A stretch of DNA of 64,000 nucleotides from Promerops cafer (Eukaryota > Chordata > Aves > Passeriformes > Nectariniidae): positions 53,328-117,327 of the forward strand of contig VZSE01002364.1 in NCBI GenBank assembly GCA_013398275.1. Reading direction: 5' to 3'. How positions within the stretch are numbered: the first letter of the stretch is position 1; every line of letters starts with the position of its first letter. Of this stretch, positions 1-12,857 are shown piece after piece. A program made the position numbers and the translations under genes. The notes under the pieces are model-generated. The model was not told the DNA's origin. It ran no database searches and worked only from the letters and a program-made list of their open reading frames with translations.

Positions 1-223
1 TCTTTTGATTTGACTAAGGTCAGGGTAGAAAGTACTCATGATATTTCAACACTTCCCAATCTTTCTGGTTTACCAGTAACAGAGGATGATAACTGGGTGG
101 TGAAACAAAGACCACAATCAAGGCATGAGGTTATGGTAGCACTAAGTGTACAGGGGGACAGCACCAGCTCCAGCAGAGCTCAGAACATGCTGCACTGGGT
201 TTGTTCATACAGTGGTCATGTAC
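1..223. other. Unassigned left edge
   Basis: A frame on the + strand stays open from about 10 to 252 but resembles no protein I know and overlaps the CR1 at its end. I see no gene here. Confidence 0.5.
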
Positions 224-495
224 TGATGGGACAAGGGGGAAAGGCTTTAAACTGAACGAGGGTGGGTTTTGATGGGATACTAGGAAGAAATATTTTTGGT
301 TATGAGGGTGGGGAGGCTCTGGCACAGGTTGGCCAGAGCAGCTGTGGCTGCCCCATCCCTGCAAGTGTCCAAGGCCAGGCTGGATGGGGCTTGGAGCAAC
401 CTGAGATAGTGGAAGGTGTCCTGTCCAGGGAGTGGAACTGGATGGGCTTTAAGGTTCCTTCCAGCCCCGCCATTCCAGGATTCTGCGATTCTATA
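224..495 (+). mobile_element. CR1 retrotransposon 3' fragment
   Basis: CR1 3' region ending in the diagnostic GATTCTGCGATTCTAT tail. It is 5'-truncated, as is usual for CR1, and aligns by eye with the copies at 7.3 kb and 51.1 kb. Confidence 0.9.
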
Positions 496-763
496 AAACA
501 ATGCATCTGCGTAAACATCTATGGAAGTTTTGAAATACATCCCTCTCCAATACATTTTTGTATGGCCTATGACCTTTATCCCAGAATATCTAAACAGAAC
601 ATTCTTTACATCCCCTAGAAATGTATTTAAAGAAGAAACAGCCTCATTTCACAATAAACAATGCAGAAACAATGTTTTTCAATAAGTTCTAAAAAGCCAT
701 TCAAAATACTCCAAAAAGCCTAAAGGAATGTGAAGAGTGATTTGAAACTGAACTTTAAATGAA

Positions 764-1114
764 GAATCACAGTATTCCATAATGGTTTCAGTTGGGAAGG
801 ACCTTAAAGATTATCCAGTCCCACCCCCTGGCATGGGCAGGGACACCTTCCACTAGACCACGTTGCTCCAAGCGCCGTCCAAACTGGCCTTCCTTGAGCA
901 CTTCCAGGGATGGGACAGCCACAGCTGCTCTGGGCAACCTGGGAGCCAAGAATTCCTTCCCATCTAACCCTGCCCTCTGGCAGTGGAAGCCATTTCCCCT
1001 TGTCCTGTCCCTCCATCCCTTGTCCCCAGTCCCTCTCCAGCTCTCTTGGAGCCCCTTTAGGCCCTGCAAGGGGCTCTGAGGTCTCCCCAGAGCCTTCCCA
1101 GCTCTCCCAGCCTT
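764..1114 (-). mobile_element. CR1 retrotransposon 3' fragment
   Basis: Starts with the reversed CR1 tail (GAATCACAG...) followed by the GGTTTCAGTTGGGAAGGACC segment shared by the minus-oriented copies here. 5'-truncated. Confidence 0.9.
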
Positions 1115-1664
1115 CAAAAAATACATGAAGCTGAAGCCTGTGGCAATTCTTTTGCTGTTTGGTGGTGTCACATCCAACAACCAAAGTGTCCAGCTCTGGT
1201 TCTCTCCATTGCACTCTCTTTCCAGGTACCACTATGACAGCACCAAAACTGTGTCACAGCTCGGTCAACTTTGTTCAAAACCACTGAGAAGGAAATGTCT
1301 CCATATGTCTGTACTGTGCTGTACACTGCTGCTCCCAAACAGCAGCCCCTGGAGCTCAGGATCCCTGCTCCAAAGGGTGGGGGAAAACCCCAAACCCACA
1401 CAACAAAACCTGGCAGCTTCAGGCACTTCAGGCCAGAGGGCAGAAATCTAAAATGACAAAATGTTTAAAGGATACACATGATACCAGAGTGTGGGGGGGA
1501 TTTATTTCTTTTTTTTTCTTTATTATATCTCTCTATATGTTTTGCTGTGGGAAGATTTTCTTCTAGAGCAAGGAGTGGGAGGGAAGGAAACATAACAGAA
1601 GGAAAGGAACTGTTGCTACAGGCAACTCAACTCTTACACAACAGTGCAATTTCTGTAGTGATTA

Positions 1665-1980
1665 TGGAATCACAGAATCACAGAATCATTAAGGTGGAAA
1701 AAGACCTCCAGGATCACCAGGTCCAACCATCAGCCCAGCACCACCTCCATGTTCACCACTAACCCATGTCCCCAAGTGCCACAGCCACATGTTTGAACAC
1801 TTCCAGGGATGGTGACTCCACCACTGCCCTGGGCAGCTGTGCCAGTGCCTGACCACCATTTCCACGAAGAAGTTTTCCCCTGTATCCAACCCAGATCTTC
1901 CCTGCTGCAATTTGAGGCTGCTTCCTCTCGTGCTGTCATTTGTTACCTGGGAAAGACACTGACGCTCACCTGGCTCCACT
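1665..1980 (-). mobile_element. CR1 retrotransposon 3' fragment, different subfamily
   Basis: Begins with several copies of the tail octamer (GAATCACA repeated) and then reads CATTAAGGTGGAAAAAGACC. Its body resembles the copy at 13906 rather than the majority group, so it belongs to another CR1 subfamily. The right edge is approximate. Confidence 0.85.
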
Positions 1981-3048
1981 GTCCCAGCAGGGGTTGTACA
2001 ATTTTGGAGAATTACAGTACAACAAAACTACCTGCAATGAACTATTTAAAATGCAATATATCAGGCTAACCCAGGACTTATTACAGGCAAAAATTGCAAT
2101 CATATGAGCATTATTTCATACATGCAATATGATTACTATGCAGCATCTCTTGTTTGTAATTTTTTCCACATCCTTCACCCTCTGCTCTTCTACCTGTCTC
2201 TCTTCTTTTCACTGTGTGCATCAAATGTATTCTTTCAAGATTTCAAGTGTCCTGATTATGTTTTTTCCCCCCAAAGCCATCATTTTTAAACCATGCCAGG
2301 AGAAGAAGGAGATAAAATGGTAACAACCCAACTGAAATGAAGGCAGCTATATGGAGGAAATACACAGAAATTTGCAGTTCTTCCCACACACTATGGAAGA
2401 TGGAATTTTAAGTGATTTAGAAGTTCAGCACAACAAATACACCATACACAGAAATTCAGCTTATATTGCAGAACCTCACCTAAAGCTACAGTAGCCAGCA
2501 CCTTTGAAAATATGAAACCAAGAATCTGGTGTCCAAGCTGAAGCCTTCTTCATCAACCTTCTGCCCTGAGCCACAGAGGTTTCAGGCAAGACTGGCTACT
2601 GTAATTTTAATTTAATCTCAAACTGGGTTCCCTTTCATCATATTTAACATCAGTAACGATAGGACTTTAATGTTTGCTTATTTGATATTGACCAAGAAAG
2701 GCAATGCTCCCATTGCAGTCAAGAAAATTGCAACTGTTAATGAAAAAAAAGAAATCACATGTAAATGACCTTTCCTGATGCGTATCAAACTAAGAACAAC
2801 TGAGCAAACAGGATGGGAGAGGGCTTGAGTCACATACTGTACAATTTTATGTGCTACAATAAATTCTGTGGTTTTCCACATAGGCAATAAAAAATGGGAC
2901 AGAGGAGTCACCAGCACATAGAAACACTGAGGACATGTAGCAGTTCATTAGTAGACAGTGGGACTCTCATTTGGTGGGACATCCCAACCTCTCACTGTCA
3001 GTGTAGAGAACAAATTAACCCGGACCCTCATGTCAGGGGGTTGGGGTG

Positions 3049-3264
3049 GAGCTCAGGGAAAGGTTCTTCCCCCCGAGGGTGCTGGCACTGCCCAGGCTCC
3101 CCAGGGAATGGTCCCGGCCCCGAGGCTGCCAGAGCTCCAGGAGCGTTTGGACAGCGCTGCCAGGGGTGCTCAGGGTGGGCTTGTTGGGGTGTCTGTGCAG
3201 GGCCAGGGCTGGGCTGATGATCCTTGTGAGTCCCTTCCAACTCAGGATTTTCCATGGTTCTATG
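3049..3264 (+). mobile_element. CR1 retrotransposon 3' fragment, young subfamily
   Basis: Shares a near-identical core (CTCAGGGAAAGGTTCTTCC onward) with the copies at 12.3, 25.0, 43.4 and 62.1 kb. Ends in a TGGTTCTATG tail. Confidence 0.92.
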
Positions 3265-3489
3265 CTCCTCTCACTTTGATGAGCCCCTTCACTCAAATCT
3301 GAGCAACATCAAGACAATTTCTGGTGTTACTAATGATAGAAGTATAATAATAAATGAAATGTAGTCCACATCTCTCAGTAGTTTAAAATGCAAGTTAATT
3401 GCAGTGAGAATCTTCAGTATCCCACTGTCAGGGACATTCAGCAAACTGGTATTAACTGCACTTCTCTACCTGTGCATCATTTCATTACA

Positions 3490-3700
3490 GATTCACTGAA
3501 TCCCAGAATGGTTTGGGTTGGGAGGGACCTTAAAACCCATCCCATTCCACACCTGCCATGGCAGGGACACCTTCCACTGTCCCAGGTTGCTCCAAGCCCC
3601 ATCCAGCCTGGCCTTGGGCACTGCCAGGGATCCAGGGGCAGCCACAGCTGCTCTGGGCACCCTGTGCCAGGGCCTGCCCACCTTCTACAGTAAAGAGTTC
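3490..3700 (-). mobile_element. CR1 retrotransposon 3' fragment
   Basis: Reversed CR1 tail (GATTCACTGAATCCCAGAATG) followed by the usual 3' body. 5'-truncated. Confidence 0.9.
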
Positions 3701-4102
3701 CTGGCAGCTTACAGTCTCTAAAGCATCCAACTTACCTTCCTAACAGGGATCTTGCAGTCCAGGTTCATCTGTCAATGCAAGACATGAGAAAGGAAACCCG
3801 TCACAAAAATAAATACATTGCAGTCAGGTTTTTAACAGCAAACATCAGCAGGCAAAGAATTTAAAACACGTTTAAAAACTATTTAAATAATTGTGAAATC
3901 TTGCTTTACCTGAAGTAAGAAAATGTGAGAAGCTGATCAACTGAGCTTTAGATTCTCTGGAATGAGCCCACAGTTACAGCATCTGAGACTTCCCTTAAAA
4001 GCTTTTCTATAAATAACAACTGTGAGTGTTCCGAAAAGCAACATCTTTGTAGAAGTCAAGTGGGAGTGCCTGGGGCTGGAAATACAGTTCTGAAAAATCC
4101 AT
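3701..4102. other. Spacer with a candidate minus-strand micro-exon
   Basis: On the minus strand, 3768 down to 3736 (33 nt, MNLDCKIPVRK) lies between a pyrimidine-rich acceptor and a GTAAGT donor. Only this frame is open. Without a match or transcript it remains a candidate. Confidence 0.25.
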
Positions 4103-4460
4103 AGATTCACAGAATCCCAGAATGGTTTGGGTTGGAAGGGATCTTAAACCTCATCTTATTCCATACCCCTGGGCAGGGACACCTTCCACCAGACCAGGTT
4201 GCTCCAAGTCTCATCCTGCCTGGCCTTGGACAATTCCAGGGATCCAGGAGCAGCCACAGCTGCTTTGGGCACCCTTGCCAGGGCCAGTCCACCCTGCCAG
4301 GGAACAATTCCTGCCCAATATCCCATCTAACCCTGCCCTCTGGCACTGGGAGCCATTCCCCCTTGGCCTGTCCCTCCAGGCCCTTGTCTAAACTTCCTCT
4401 CCAGCTCTCCTGGAGCCCCTTTGGCACTGGAAGGGGCTCTGAGCTCTCCCTGAATACTTC
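4103..4460 (-). mobile_element. CR1 retrotransposon 3' fragment
   Basis: Reversed CR1 tail and about 350 bp of 3' body. It aligns along its length with the copies at 764-1114 and 23870-24258. Confidence 0.9.
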
Positions 4461-6662
4461 TTCTAAATCCTTGTTTACAAAAAGTCCCATTGTCTCTGGG
4501 GAGGATAAAAGTGACATGTTAGAAGTAAAAAACCAGACAAACATGCTTTTCCTTTAACCAAACCTTGCTACTTCTCTGGACATTTGTCCATTCTTGGGAC
4601 TCTGCCTTGGGGTTTGCAGCATTTTGAAATTAATTACTTGACTGCTTTGTCACAGGTTGTCAAACTACCAGGAATGTATTCACTTTTGTGGGAATTTTGA
4701 TTACATAAATAGCCAAGTAAGAAATTATATTTGCTCTTTTATCACCAAAATGCACACACCCCCAACAAATCAACTCTTTGACCTGACCTTGGTGGCAGAG
4801 CTTCCTTGGGATGAACGTCAGGAGGATGAAGAGCTGATTTCAGGGCTCTTTTCTAAAAATATTAATGATCTCAGACAACCGAGTGCATGCAGAATTTTAC
4901 AGCTGGTAATCTTCTTAACTGCAGTAATCATACAAGAAATTCTACCTCAAATGCACACCAAGAGCTGAATATATCACCTCTGTCACTGAGACTGAGTCTT
5001 TGGGGGTCTCCATGGATATTTCTGTTCTTTAATGGCATTTTCCCATCACTCACCTGCTGCAGTTTGATGGCTGAGTGCAAGAGGAGAAGTTCTTTCCCCA
5101 CCTTCTGTCACATCTTTTATCTGAGTGTAGGATTCTGGCATTACTCTCTGAATACTAAGCACAAACCCATTGCAGCTGCACTCAGAGCTTACAGGGAAGT
5201 TGGGTATTTTAACCTTCACCATTTCCAATCTGAGACACAAAGCACATCCTTCAGGATAACTAATCATGACAGTAACAGCAGGAATTTCTCACCAGGATGT
5301 ATTTTCTCAAGGTGTGCATACTTATTCCTTCACAAAATGTCGCCACCCTGTTGAGTAACAGTGATTTTTAAAGCTCCCAGCCACCTTACACTGCAATTCA
5401 AGACAGGAAGGAAATGCAACATCCATTGAATCTGCAAAGGACTCTAGAAAGAGCCAATTGAAAACCCCACAGAGAAATTTAACTGGAGCACACATTCACA
5501 TACATTGACAGGGTTTGTCACCACGATGGAAATGTCTTAACTTTAAAGCTTATGGGAAGTAGCAATCATTTAACAAAGCATTTCTTATAGCACATTTTTT
5601 TGAGTCCATTGTGCACTCAGGTATGTTCTCTTGAAGATTATCACCCCTTCCTGGTGCCAGTCAATCACCTGCCTGTGTTATCATGGGCATGTTATCATGG
5701 GCACAAATAATATTTATATTTGGGTTTTTTTTCTTTTTATCTGCCCCTGCTGATAGTAAGAACGGGAAGAACAAAACCTCATCTCATAGGAAATGAAGAT
5801 TTAATTTAGATTTTGAATCTTAATGTATGATTTCATAAGTAAAAGCAAAGTAACATTTTCAGGAATTCACAAAATAATAGCAATGCAAATAATCTAAATG
5901 TGTCATCATCTGTCCCAGCATTAAAAACAGTATTTGCACTCAGAAAAAAAAGCTTGACTAATACAAAACCCTACATGAAAGCCCCTAAATGTGTATTTGA
6001 AAAATCAGAGTAAGGTGATTATGCACAAAATAAACCAGCATGGCATAAGTTCAACAGCTTGAACAAGCATTTTTAAAAAAAAATGTTGTAAAAGAGTTAA
6101 AAGTCATGATGAATATATCTGAAATCAAAAGTCTCACACAGCAATTTGTCCTGCAAGGAAAGTGTCAACCTCTCCTACTCAGTCATGTCAAACAGGATGT
6201 ACACCCAGTAGGCCTCAAGGTACACTTTCAGAGACAGTTGTAGTCTGCTTCAGTCTTGTCACCTTCTCTTTCACAAGTTTGCTACTTCTTTCTTCTATTT
6301 TTAGCAGTTTGTGAATGAAGAAAACTGGCTTAGTTGCCCAATTCTTAGCTATTTAGGAAGACATCCTTAATAGCATTTAAATTAAAAATCCTTCATACTA
6401 TTGCCAGCTGTTTGTTCCTATGAAATCTTCCCCAATTTGTTCTATTCCTTTTCATTAGAGCAATTATTAGAGCAGCTGGCAGTGGTGGATTAAATTTGTT
6501 ACTGACATTTACACCTCTAACCCAACACTGAAGCAATGCCTTTGCTAAAAGCTTTGCTTTGTTAAGCAAAAGCTTCTGCTTAAGCACCTGGCTGGCACTC
6601 AGCCTCCCCAGTGTCCAAAGGTAATGCTCAAAAGGTACACCTGGCACAGTTAAAACCTCTGC
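4461..6662. other. Non-coding AT-rich sequence
   Basis: No CR1, LTR or recognisable exon. A short minus-strand stretch near 5053-5104 ends at a GTGAGT donor but has a poor acceptor. Confidence 0.55.
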
Positions 6663-7454
6663 ACAGATGGGCTGGAGAGGTGGGTCTGTGCCAATCTCAT
6701 GAAGTTCACCCAAGGCCAACACAACACCTGCACCCAGGTCAGGGCAACCCCAAGCACAAACCCAGGCTGGGCTGAGAATGGATCAGGAGCAGCCCTGAGG
6801 AGGACTTGGACTGCTGGTGGGCAAGAAACTCAGCCTGCCCCAGCCACGGGCACTGACCCCAGAAACCCCCCTGTGCTGGGCTGAGCCCCAGCGTGGGCAG
6901 CAGGGGAGGGGGGGATTCTGCCCCTCTGCCCCACTCAGGTGAGACCCCACCTGCAGAGCTGCCCCAGCCCTGGGGAACAACATCAGGAGGACGTGGAGCT
7001 GCTGGAGCCAGCCCAGAGGAGGCCACGGAGCTGCTCCAAGGGCTGGAGCCCCTCTGCTCTGGGGCCAGGCTGGGAGAGCTGGGGGTGCTCACCTGGAGAG
7101 GAGAAGGCTCCAGGGAGAGCTCAGAGCCCCTTGCAGGGCCTGAAGGGGCTCCAGGAGAGCTGGAGAGGGACTGGGGACAAGGGATGGAGGGACAGGACCC
7201 AGGGAATGGTTCCCACTGCCAGAGGGCAGGGCTGGATGGGATATTGGGCAGGAATTGTTCCCTGGCAGGGTGGGCAGGCCCTGGCACAGGGTGCCCAGAG
7301 CAGCTGGGGCTGCCCCATCCCTGGATCCCTGGATCCCAAGGCCAGGCTGGCCAGGGCTTGGGGCAACCTGGGACAGTGGAAGTTGTCCCTGCCCAGGGGT
7401 ATGGAATAAGATGAGCTTTAAGATCCCTTCCAACCCAAACCATTCCATGATTCC
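6663..7454 (+). mobile_element. CR1 retrotransposon, longest copy in the window
   Basis: About 790 bp of CR1 3' sequence, from the GGCTGGAGAGGTGGGTCTGT region to a CATTCCATGATTCC tail. It is long enough to include the end of the region upstream of the common 3' fragment, but the reverse-transcriptase frame is not intact. Open frames across it on both strands are by-products of GC-rich repeat sequence. Confidence 0.9.
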
Positions 7455-10400
7455 AAAGTTTTCCAATGGTTAGAAGTCTTTTAAAACAAAAGGCAATTCA
7501 AGACTCTCCTAGAATCTTTGTGCACTGCAAATAGAAATTTAATTGTAATTATTTCTTTGTTGATGGTTATATCAACTACAAAGCTGTAGTTAGGCCTGAG
7601 AGATTTTCAGCTTTTTATCACAAGTGGACATGAATGTCTCCATGATGCTACACATCAGATGCTTTCAATATTGCAGAATATTTCTGAATAGGTTATAGCT
7701 CACAGCACTTTCTCCACCCTTAGCATCCCTTCCTCTGTGCAGTTGTCAGGATCAGCTGCTGCTAAACTTCTATTCATGTCACATTTCCAGCCTCAGCAAA
7801 GAACCATAACTGCTGAGTAACTTTAGATGTTCAGCTGGTCCCACAGACAAACAGACCTGTCACAGCCTCTCTAAGAGTGAGGTGTAAGTACTGGCACCCT
7901 GCTGTAAGTACTCTGGGATAGAAGTAGACATTGGGAAAAACTTCAGTAAAGACAACTCTGAATGACCACACTGTGATCATTATCTTCTTCCCAGGCCACA
8001 TGAAAAATCTGACAATTCTTGTGCTCAGACATTTTCAAATTCATACCTCAGAGAAGACACAAAGTACAATGTCCGAAGATGAGTGAACACTTGGAGCAAA
8101 AGGTTTTCAGAGACATCAACTTGAACAGTCAAAATCAATTGTGAAATAATTTTCAGGAATATTTTAAGAAATAACACTTGAGGTTTGATTGTGCTCTGCT
8201 TAAGTTTTTGGGTTTTTCTGAATTGTTAACTTTATTTCCCTGTTAAATGTAACATCAGCCTAACTTTTGAGAAAAATGTGATAGAAAACCTTTGTGAAAT
8301 GGTTTTGTTTCATAGCGTAGATAACAACTTTAAGCTAGGAACTTTTGGCAAAGCTAAACAACACAAATCATGCCACGTTGTCCCAAGAGCTCGTTTACTG
8401 CTGTGAACTGACTTAAAGCATATACTTCTATCACAGTTTTTATTTCCGAAATGTTTCTGAAAGAGCTTTTCCTTGACGTACACCCTCCTAAAAAATAAAC
8501 AGGCTGTGTGGTGTTGATACCCTCCAAACGAGTCCCACCTCCCGAGGCTCCCCGGAAGCGCGTTGCACCTGCCCCTGTGAGGCACAGAGCAGACACCACA
8601 GAGCCCACATTGACGTGGTTTGCATCCTGCAGGGCTCCTGTTTCCTCGGCTTCCTGCCTGCTGAACAACGCCTTTCTTGTTGCTCTTTTGTCATTCTAAA
8701 TGCCCCTGGTACCACAGGGCAACATATTCATTTCCCTTTCAATGAAAGTACTGTTTTTCTATTAAACATTGTGTCCTCTGAATATAAATGAAAATTTTTC
8801 TTAAACACTCAGATGAAAAATAAAAAACACCCTTTGGAGTCACATTCAAACATGAAATATATAAAAAACTCACAAGCACTGGCGGTTTGATGGGTTTCTC
8901 CTTCGCTGCCTCACACTGCTGGTGTCACTAAAGCTGGGTTCTGTCACCCCGTGTGCAAGAGCCACCCCACACGCCGAGTCAGGATGCTGGGTTTTATCAC
9001 CATTCTGCAGAACAAGGTGCCAGGCCCCTCCCAATGCTGGCACACCTGGGAAACAAGCACAGGCTTGTATACGAAAAGGTAACATGGAAAAATGACACAG
9101 AAATGGGTGATTGTTCACTCACACTTCCATCACGTAATTCTTAATGTGCATCTGATGTCTTAATCCAGCTCATTACACCCTCATTGACATAGACAAATTG
9201 CCCTGAGGGGCTGTTTTTTAGCATTTTAACAATCTGAGGTAACTTCAGGCTGTATTTTCATCCTATCAGCTACCACCAAATTAATATTTAACCTTACACT
9301 TGATTACAGTTTCTGCATGAATCCGTTTTAACAATTGTCAACAAAATAGGGATTTCTGGTGTTCTGTTCCTAGGGGCCCCACTGCTCTGCACCCTGTTCT
9401 CATGGTGTCAAGTTGCTGTGAACTTTCTGTGAGTTTTTTAAACTTCATCTGACATCACTACTGCAAGAGTTCACACAGAACTCATTCATTTTAAGCTTCT
9501 TATACAACCAGTCCAGTCTTGGCTGCAAGACTTGCATACGGCATGGACTGAGTGGGTCCTTTCCTACTCAGGATATCCCAGGACTCTCTGATTCCCCATG
9601 TTGAAATGTACCTATGTCATCAGCTCTTTGCTGCCTGCAGAGCACACCTGAGGCAGCTGGTTTAGATCCAGGTGACAACAGTGCTGGCACACGCACTTGG
9701 ATGCACTGACCTTACCAAGTACGAAGAACTAAAGACCCTTTTGCCCCAACCTGTTTGTCATTTAAGTTTTCAGTAAGGGACAGACTGAGCACTACAACAA
9801 GCACAGAGCAAAGTTCAAAGAGGCCGGGCAGTTACTGGTACATCACGTACTTGCTCTGAAAAATGTGCAGTTTTAGATGTGGTAACTCCTGGGTTAAACA
9901 CTTGTGAGATGTTGCAGCTCTTTGCAAGCAACCCTTCTGTCCCACCACAACCACCATGCTGTCACTCGGGTGGCAAACGGGGACAATCACACGGGTCAGG
10001 GGAAAACTCCCCCTCGAGTTTTGTGTCTCTCAGCTGGCTGAGCTCCACGCACCCCGCCAAGAGGAGGCTGGCCCAGTTCCAGGGATCATTGGACACATCA
10101 ATAACCAGCTGCCAGACTGAAGGCATCCCAGAAGATGTATTCCCATACTTGCACACAAATTGAGTTAGGAAAGAGATGTTTAGCGCATCAATATACATTG
10201 CTTCTTAAAACAAAAGGAGTTTATTTAACAAAAATCATAAGAATTCATGTGAAAAAATAAAAACTATGTAACTGTAAGTTCTAAAACAGCACATAATCAT
10301 TCCACAAAACTGCACTTATCATAGAAATATTTGCATTTTACCTGGAGAAGAAAGTTTTTCTCATTACTAAAAATAAATCTCAAAGGAAAAGAGAAATATG

Positions 10401-10790
10401 AGCCAGTCTTTAGCACTTCTTGCTTACTCAACAGGACAAATACAGCAATTTTAGTTACAAATATACTGCTCACTATCTCCTGTTTTTTCAATATATACAC
10501 ATTGAAGAAGAAACCTTCCCCTCCCTGCCCACCCCACATCAAAAACAAATCAGTGATGGAGTCAGATAAAATACATCACACCTTAAAAAGGTGAAATGCT
10601 AATTCTGTAACAGTTTAATTTCTCAAATTCAGTGCTATAGGAATATCACTGGTTCTAGCATAATTTCAAGAAATTAAGGAAAAATACTTACAGTTCACAG
10701 TTCATCTTATCATATTCTCTCAACAAATAGATATGGAAAGATATTGCTTATGCACTCAAGGTACTTCAAATCCTGTTTGGAGACATGATT
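7455..10790. other. Non-coding sequence, 3.3 kb without identified repeats
   Basis: Minus-strand open frames at about 8870-9118 and 9962-10198 look protein-like in parts and have nearby splice-like signals, but I recognise neither. No repeat family was identified. Confidence 0.5.
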
Positions 10791-10908
10791 ATCACAGAAT
10801 CATAGAATCATGGGATGGTTTGGATTGGAAGGGACCTTAAAGCCCATCCAGTTCCCCATGGCAGGGTCACCTTCCACAAGAGCAGGTGGCTCCAAGTCCC
10901 ATCCAGCA
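10791..10908 (-). mobile_element. CR1 retrotransposon, short 3' fragment
   Basis: Only about 118 bp: reversed tail (ATCACAGAATCATAGAATCA) plus the first part of the 3' body. Confidence 0.88.
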
Positions 10909-11999
10909 GATTTACTGCAGAACATGCATTAAACACAACCTACTTATTAGAACTGAATTTCTGACAAGAAGCATATGTTTGAGCAAGAAGGTTGTAATTT
11001 CACACTGAATAAATTATTTTTCTATTTACATAGAGAGAGGCTTCTCTAGAAGGAGCCTCTGAGCGGGAAGCTCATCCCCTTCCGCAACTGAAGGAAGTTG
11101 TTTGAAGTGTCTAAATTGAGAACTACTACAAGAATTTTCAGATAAAATATAGACAAACAGCAGCCATGGATGCTGGATTCCAGCGGCAGTGATCCTGCTT
11201 GCTCTTCACTGTTGCTCACAGATGTTTGTTGTTCATAATTAATTATCCTGTATACAGAATTCCAACAGAAAAACAGAAAAAAGAGGAATTAAAGCCAAAT
11301 GTAGTATAAAATAGTTGTTTTTATTTGATTACCATGGCAGACAGGGGACTATTCATAAATTCAATTTCTTATTCTGCCTCAAATATTGTATAATTGTTTC
11401 TAGAAAAATACCTAAGGACATCTTTGTGGTGTTAGAAGGGAATGGGTGGGGAGAAGGAACAGGAACAGGATAATATGTGCTCACTCCAAGGAAGCAAGGA
11501 AAAAGGAGGAATCACTGACAGCAACTCTGAGCAAGAAGGTAGTTTTAATTCATTCCCATAGGAGGTCCATTCCATTTCCAAATGGTTTCCAGTTTGAGTC
11601 AACCCAAAATTATATTATGTTGCAAACTTCTAAAGCAAGATACACCACCTCATTAAAACTTACACAGTCCAATGTTCTTGCCAGCATGACAGGTACCAAT
11701 TCAAAATATGTAATTTTGCAATGGGGGGGAAAAAGTAAGATTTGTTAATTTTACCTCTCTAGAAGGTGTGGAACACTGATAAAAAAGAAACACATCATCT
11801 CACCATTCAAAGGAAGCAGGTGAGGTGCTGACGTCTAGAAGCACTTCTGACATTCACTAGACAGTCAAAGCTGATTCATTAACTCACTATCAGTCATTAA
11901 CTCTGGCAATGCCTAGAGATATTTATTAAGGACTGAAGCCCATTGTATTACTGAAAAAATCCCCACACAACAACTCTTTTCATCACTTCAGTCAAGGAT
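10909..11999. other. Non-coding AT-rich sequence
   Basis: Nothing recognisable between the CR1 fragment at 10.8 kb and the CR1 at 12.0 kb. Confidence 0.6.
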
Positions 12000-12521
12000 G
12001 TCCCACTCTGCTCTGCACTGGGGCAGCCTCACCTCCAGTGCTGGGGGCACTTTGGGCACCACAAGCTCAGAAGGATCCAAAGCTGCTGGAGAGTGTCCAA
12101 AGGAGGGACACGGAGCTGGGGAAGGGTCTGAGGAGCAGCTGAGGGCACTTGGCTGGTTCAGCTGGAGCACAGGAGACTGAGGGGAGGCTCCTCGGGGGCT
12201 GCAGCTCCTCCCGAGGGGAGGCAGAGGGGCAGGGGCTGAGCTCTGCTCTGGGACAGGGACAGGAGCCCAGGAAGGGCTGGAGCTGTGCCAGGGCTTGGCA
12301 TGGAGCTCAGGGAAAGGTTCTTCCCCCCGAGGGTGCTGGCACTGCCCAGGCTCCCCAGGGAATGGTCCCGGCCCCGAGGCTGCCAGAGCTCCAGGAGCGT
12401 TTGGACAGCGCTGCCAGGGGTGCTCAGGGTGGGCTTGTTGGGGTGTCTGTGCAGGGCCAAGGGCTGGGCTGGATGATCCTTGTGGGTCCATTCCAGGTCA
12501 GGAGATCCTGTGGTTCTATGA
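12000..12521 (+). mobile_element. CR1 retrotransposon, young subfamily, about 520 bp
   Basis: CR1 3' sequence ending in GGTTCTATGA. Bases 12144-12459 match 24840-25155, and the reverse complement of 43273-43588, with no indel and only about two differences seen by eye. Open frames within it are shared with those copies and are not genes. Confidence 0.93.
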
Positions 12522-12857
12522 CTCAGCTACCCTAACAGCTGTCATGGAGCCAGAGGCTTCACACAGGCTGCAGTGCCATGGCAAAGCACAGCCCTGGCAC
12601 CCTGACTGTTGGCCACCAGCCTGAAAACGTCAGTCACTAATAACATCTGTGTGTCTGCAGAGGTCCGGGAGCCACAGACACCTGACAGGTTCCTCGCCGG
12701 GGCTACTGCGTTCCACTGCCTACAGAGGGAGTCAAGGCTGGCTGACGGAGGAGTCAGGAAACCGCAGCAACGCCCACACGGAGGAGAAAATCAGCCAGTG
12801 GTGATAAAGCCACGGTGTGAAGTCTGTCACAGAGGTACTACCTGGCAATAAGCACAT
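12522..12857. other. Spacer between CR1 and LTR
   Basis: Mildly GC-rich sequence with no feature that I can name. Its last five bases are the left copy of the LTR target duplication. Confidence 0.6.

Larger units (their letters stand above)
496..3048. other. Non-coding sequence between CR1 copies
   Basis: Apart from the two CR1 fragments at 764-1114 and 1665-1980, this is AT-leaning single-copy-looking sequence with no recognisable exon, RNA gene or promoter. Confidence 0.6.

Noticed and set aside
6739..7443. Minus-strand open frame of 234 codons, the longest in the window without N
   Set aside because: It runs antisense through a CR1 copy. CR1 3' regions are GC-rich and often lack stops by chance.
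10030..10198. Protein-like minus-strand frame (PSVWQLVIDVSNDPWNWASLLL...) with a branch-point-like CTAAC and a GTGCGT donor
   Set aside because: I recognise no family and the phase does not link to other candidates, so it is not listed as a gene.
12149..12535. 128-codon open frame, repeated almost unchanged at 24845-25207 and on the minus strand at 43260-43583
   Set aside because: All three are the same GC-rich CR1 3' region. The similarity comes from the repeat, not from a gene family.
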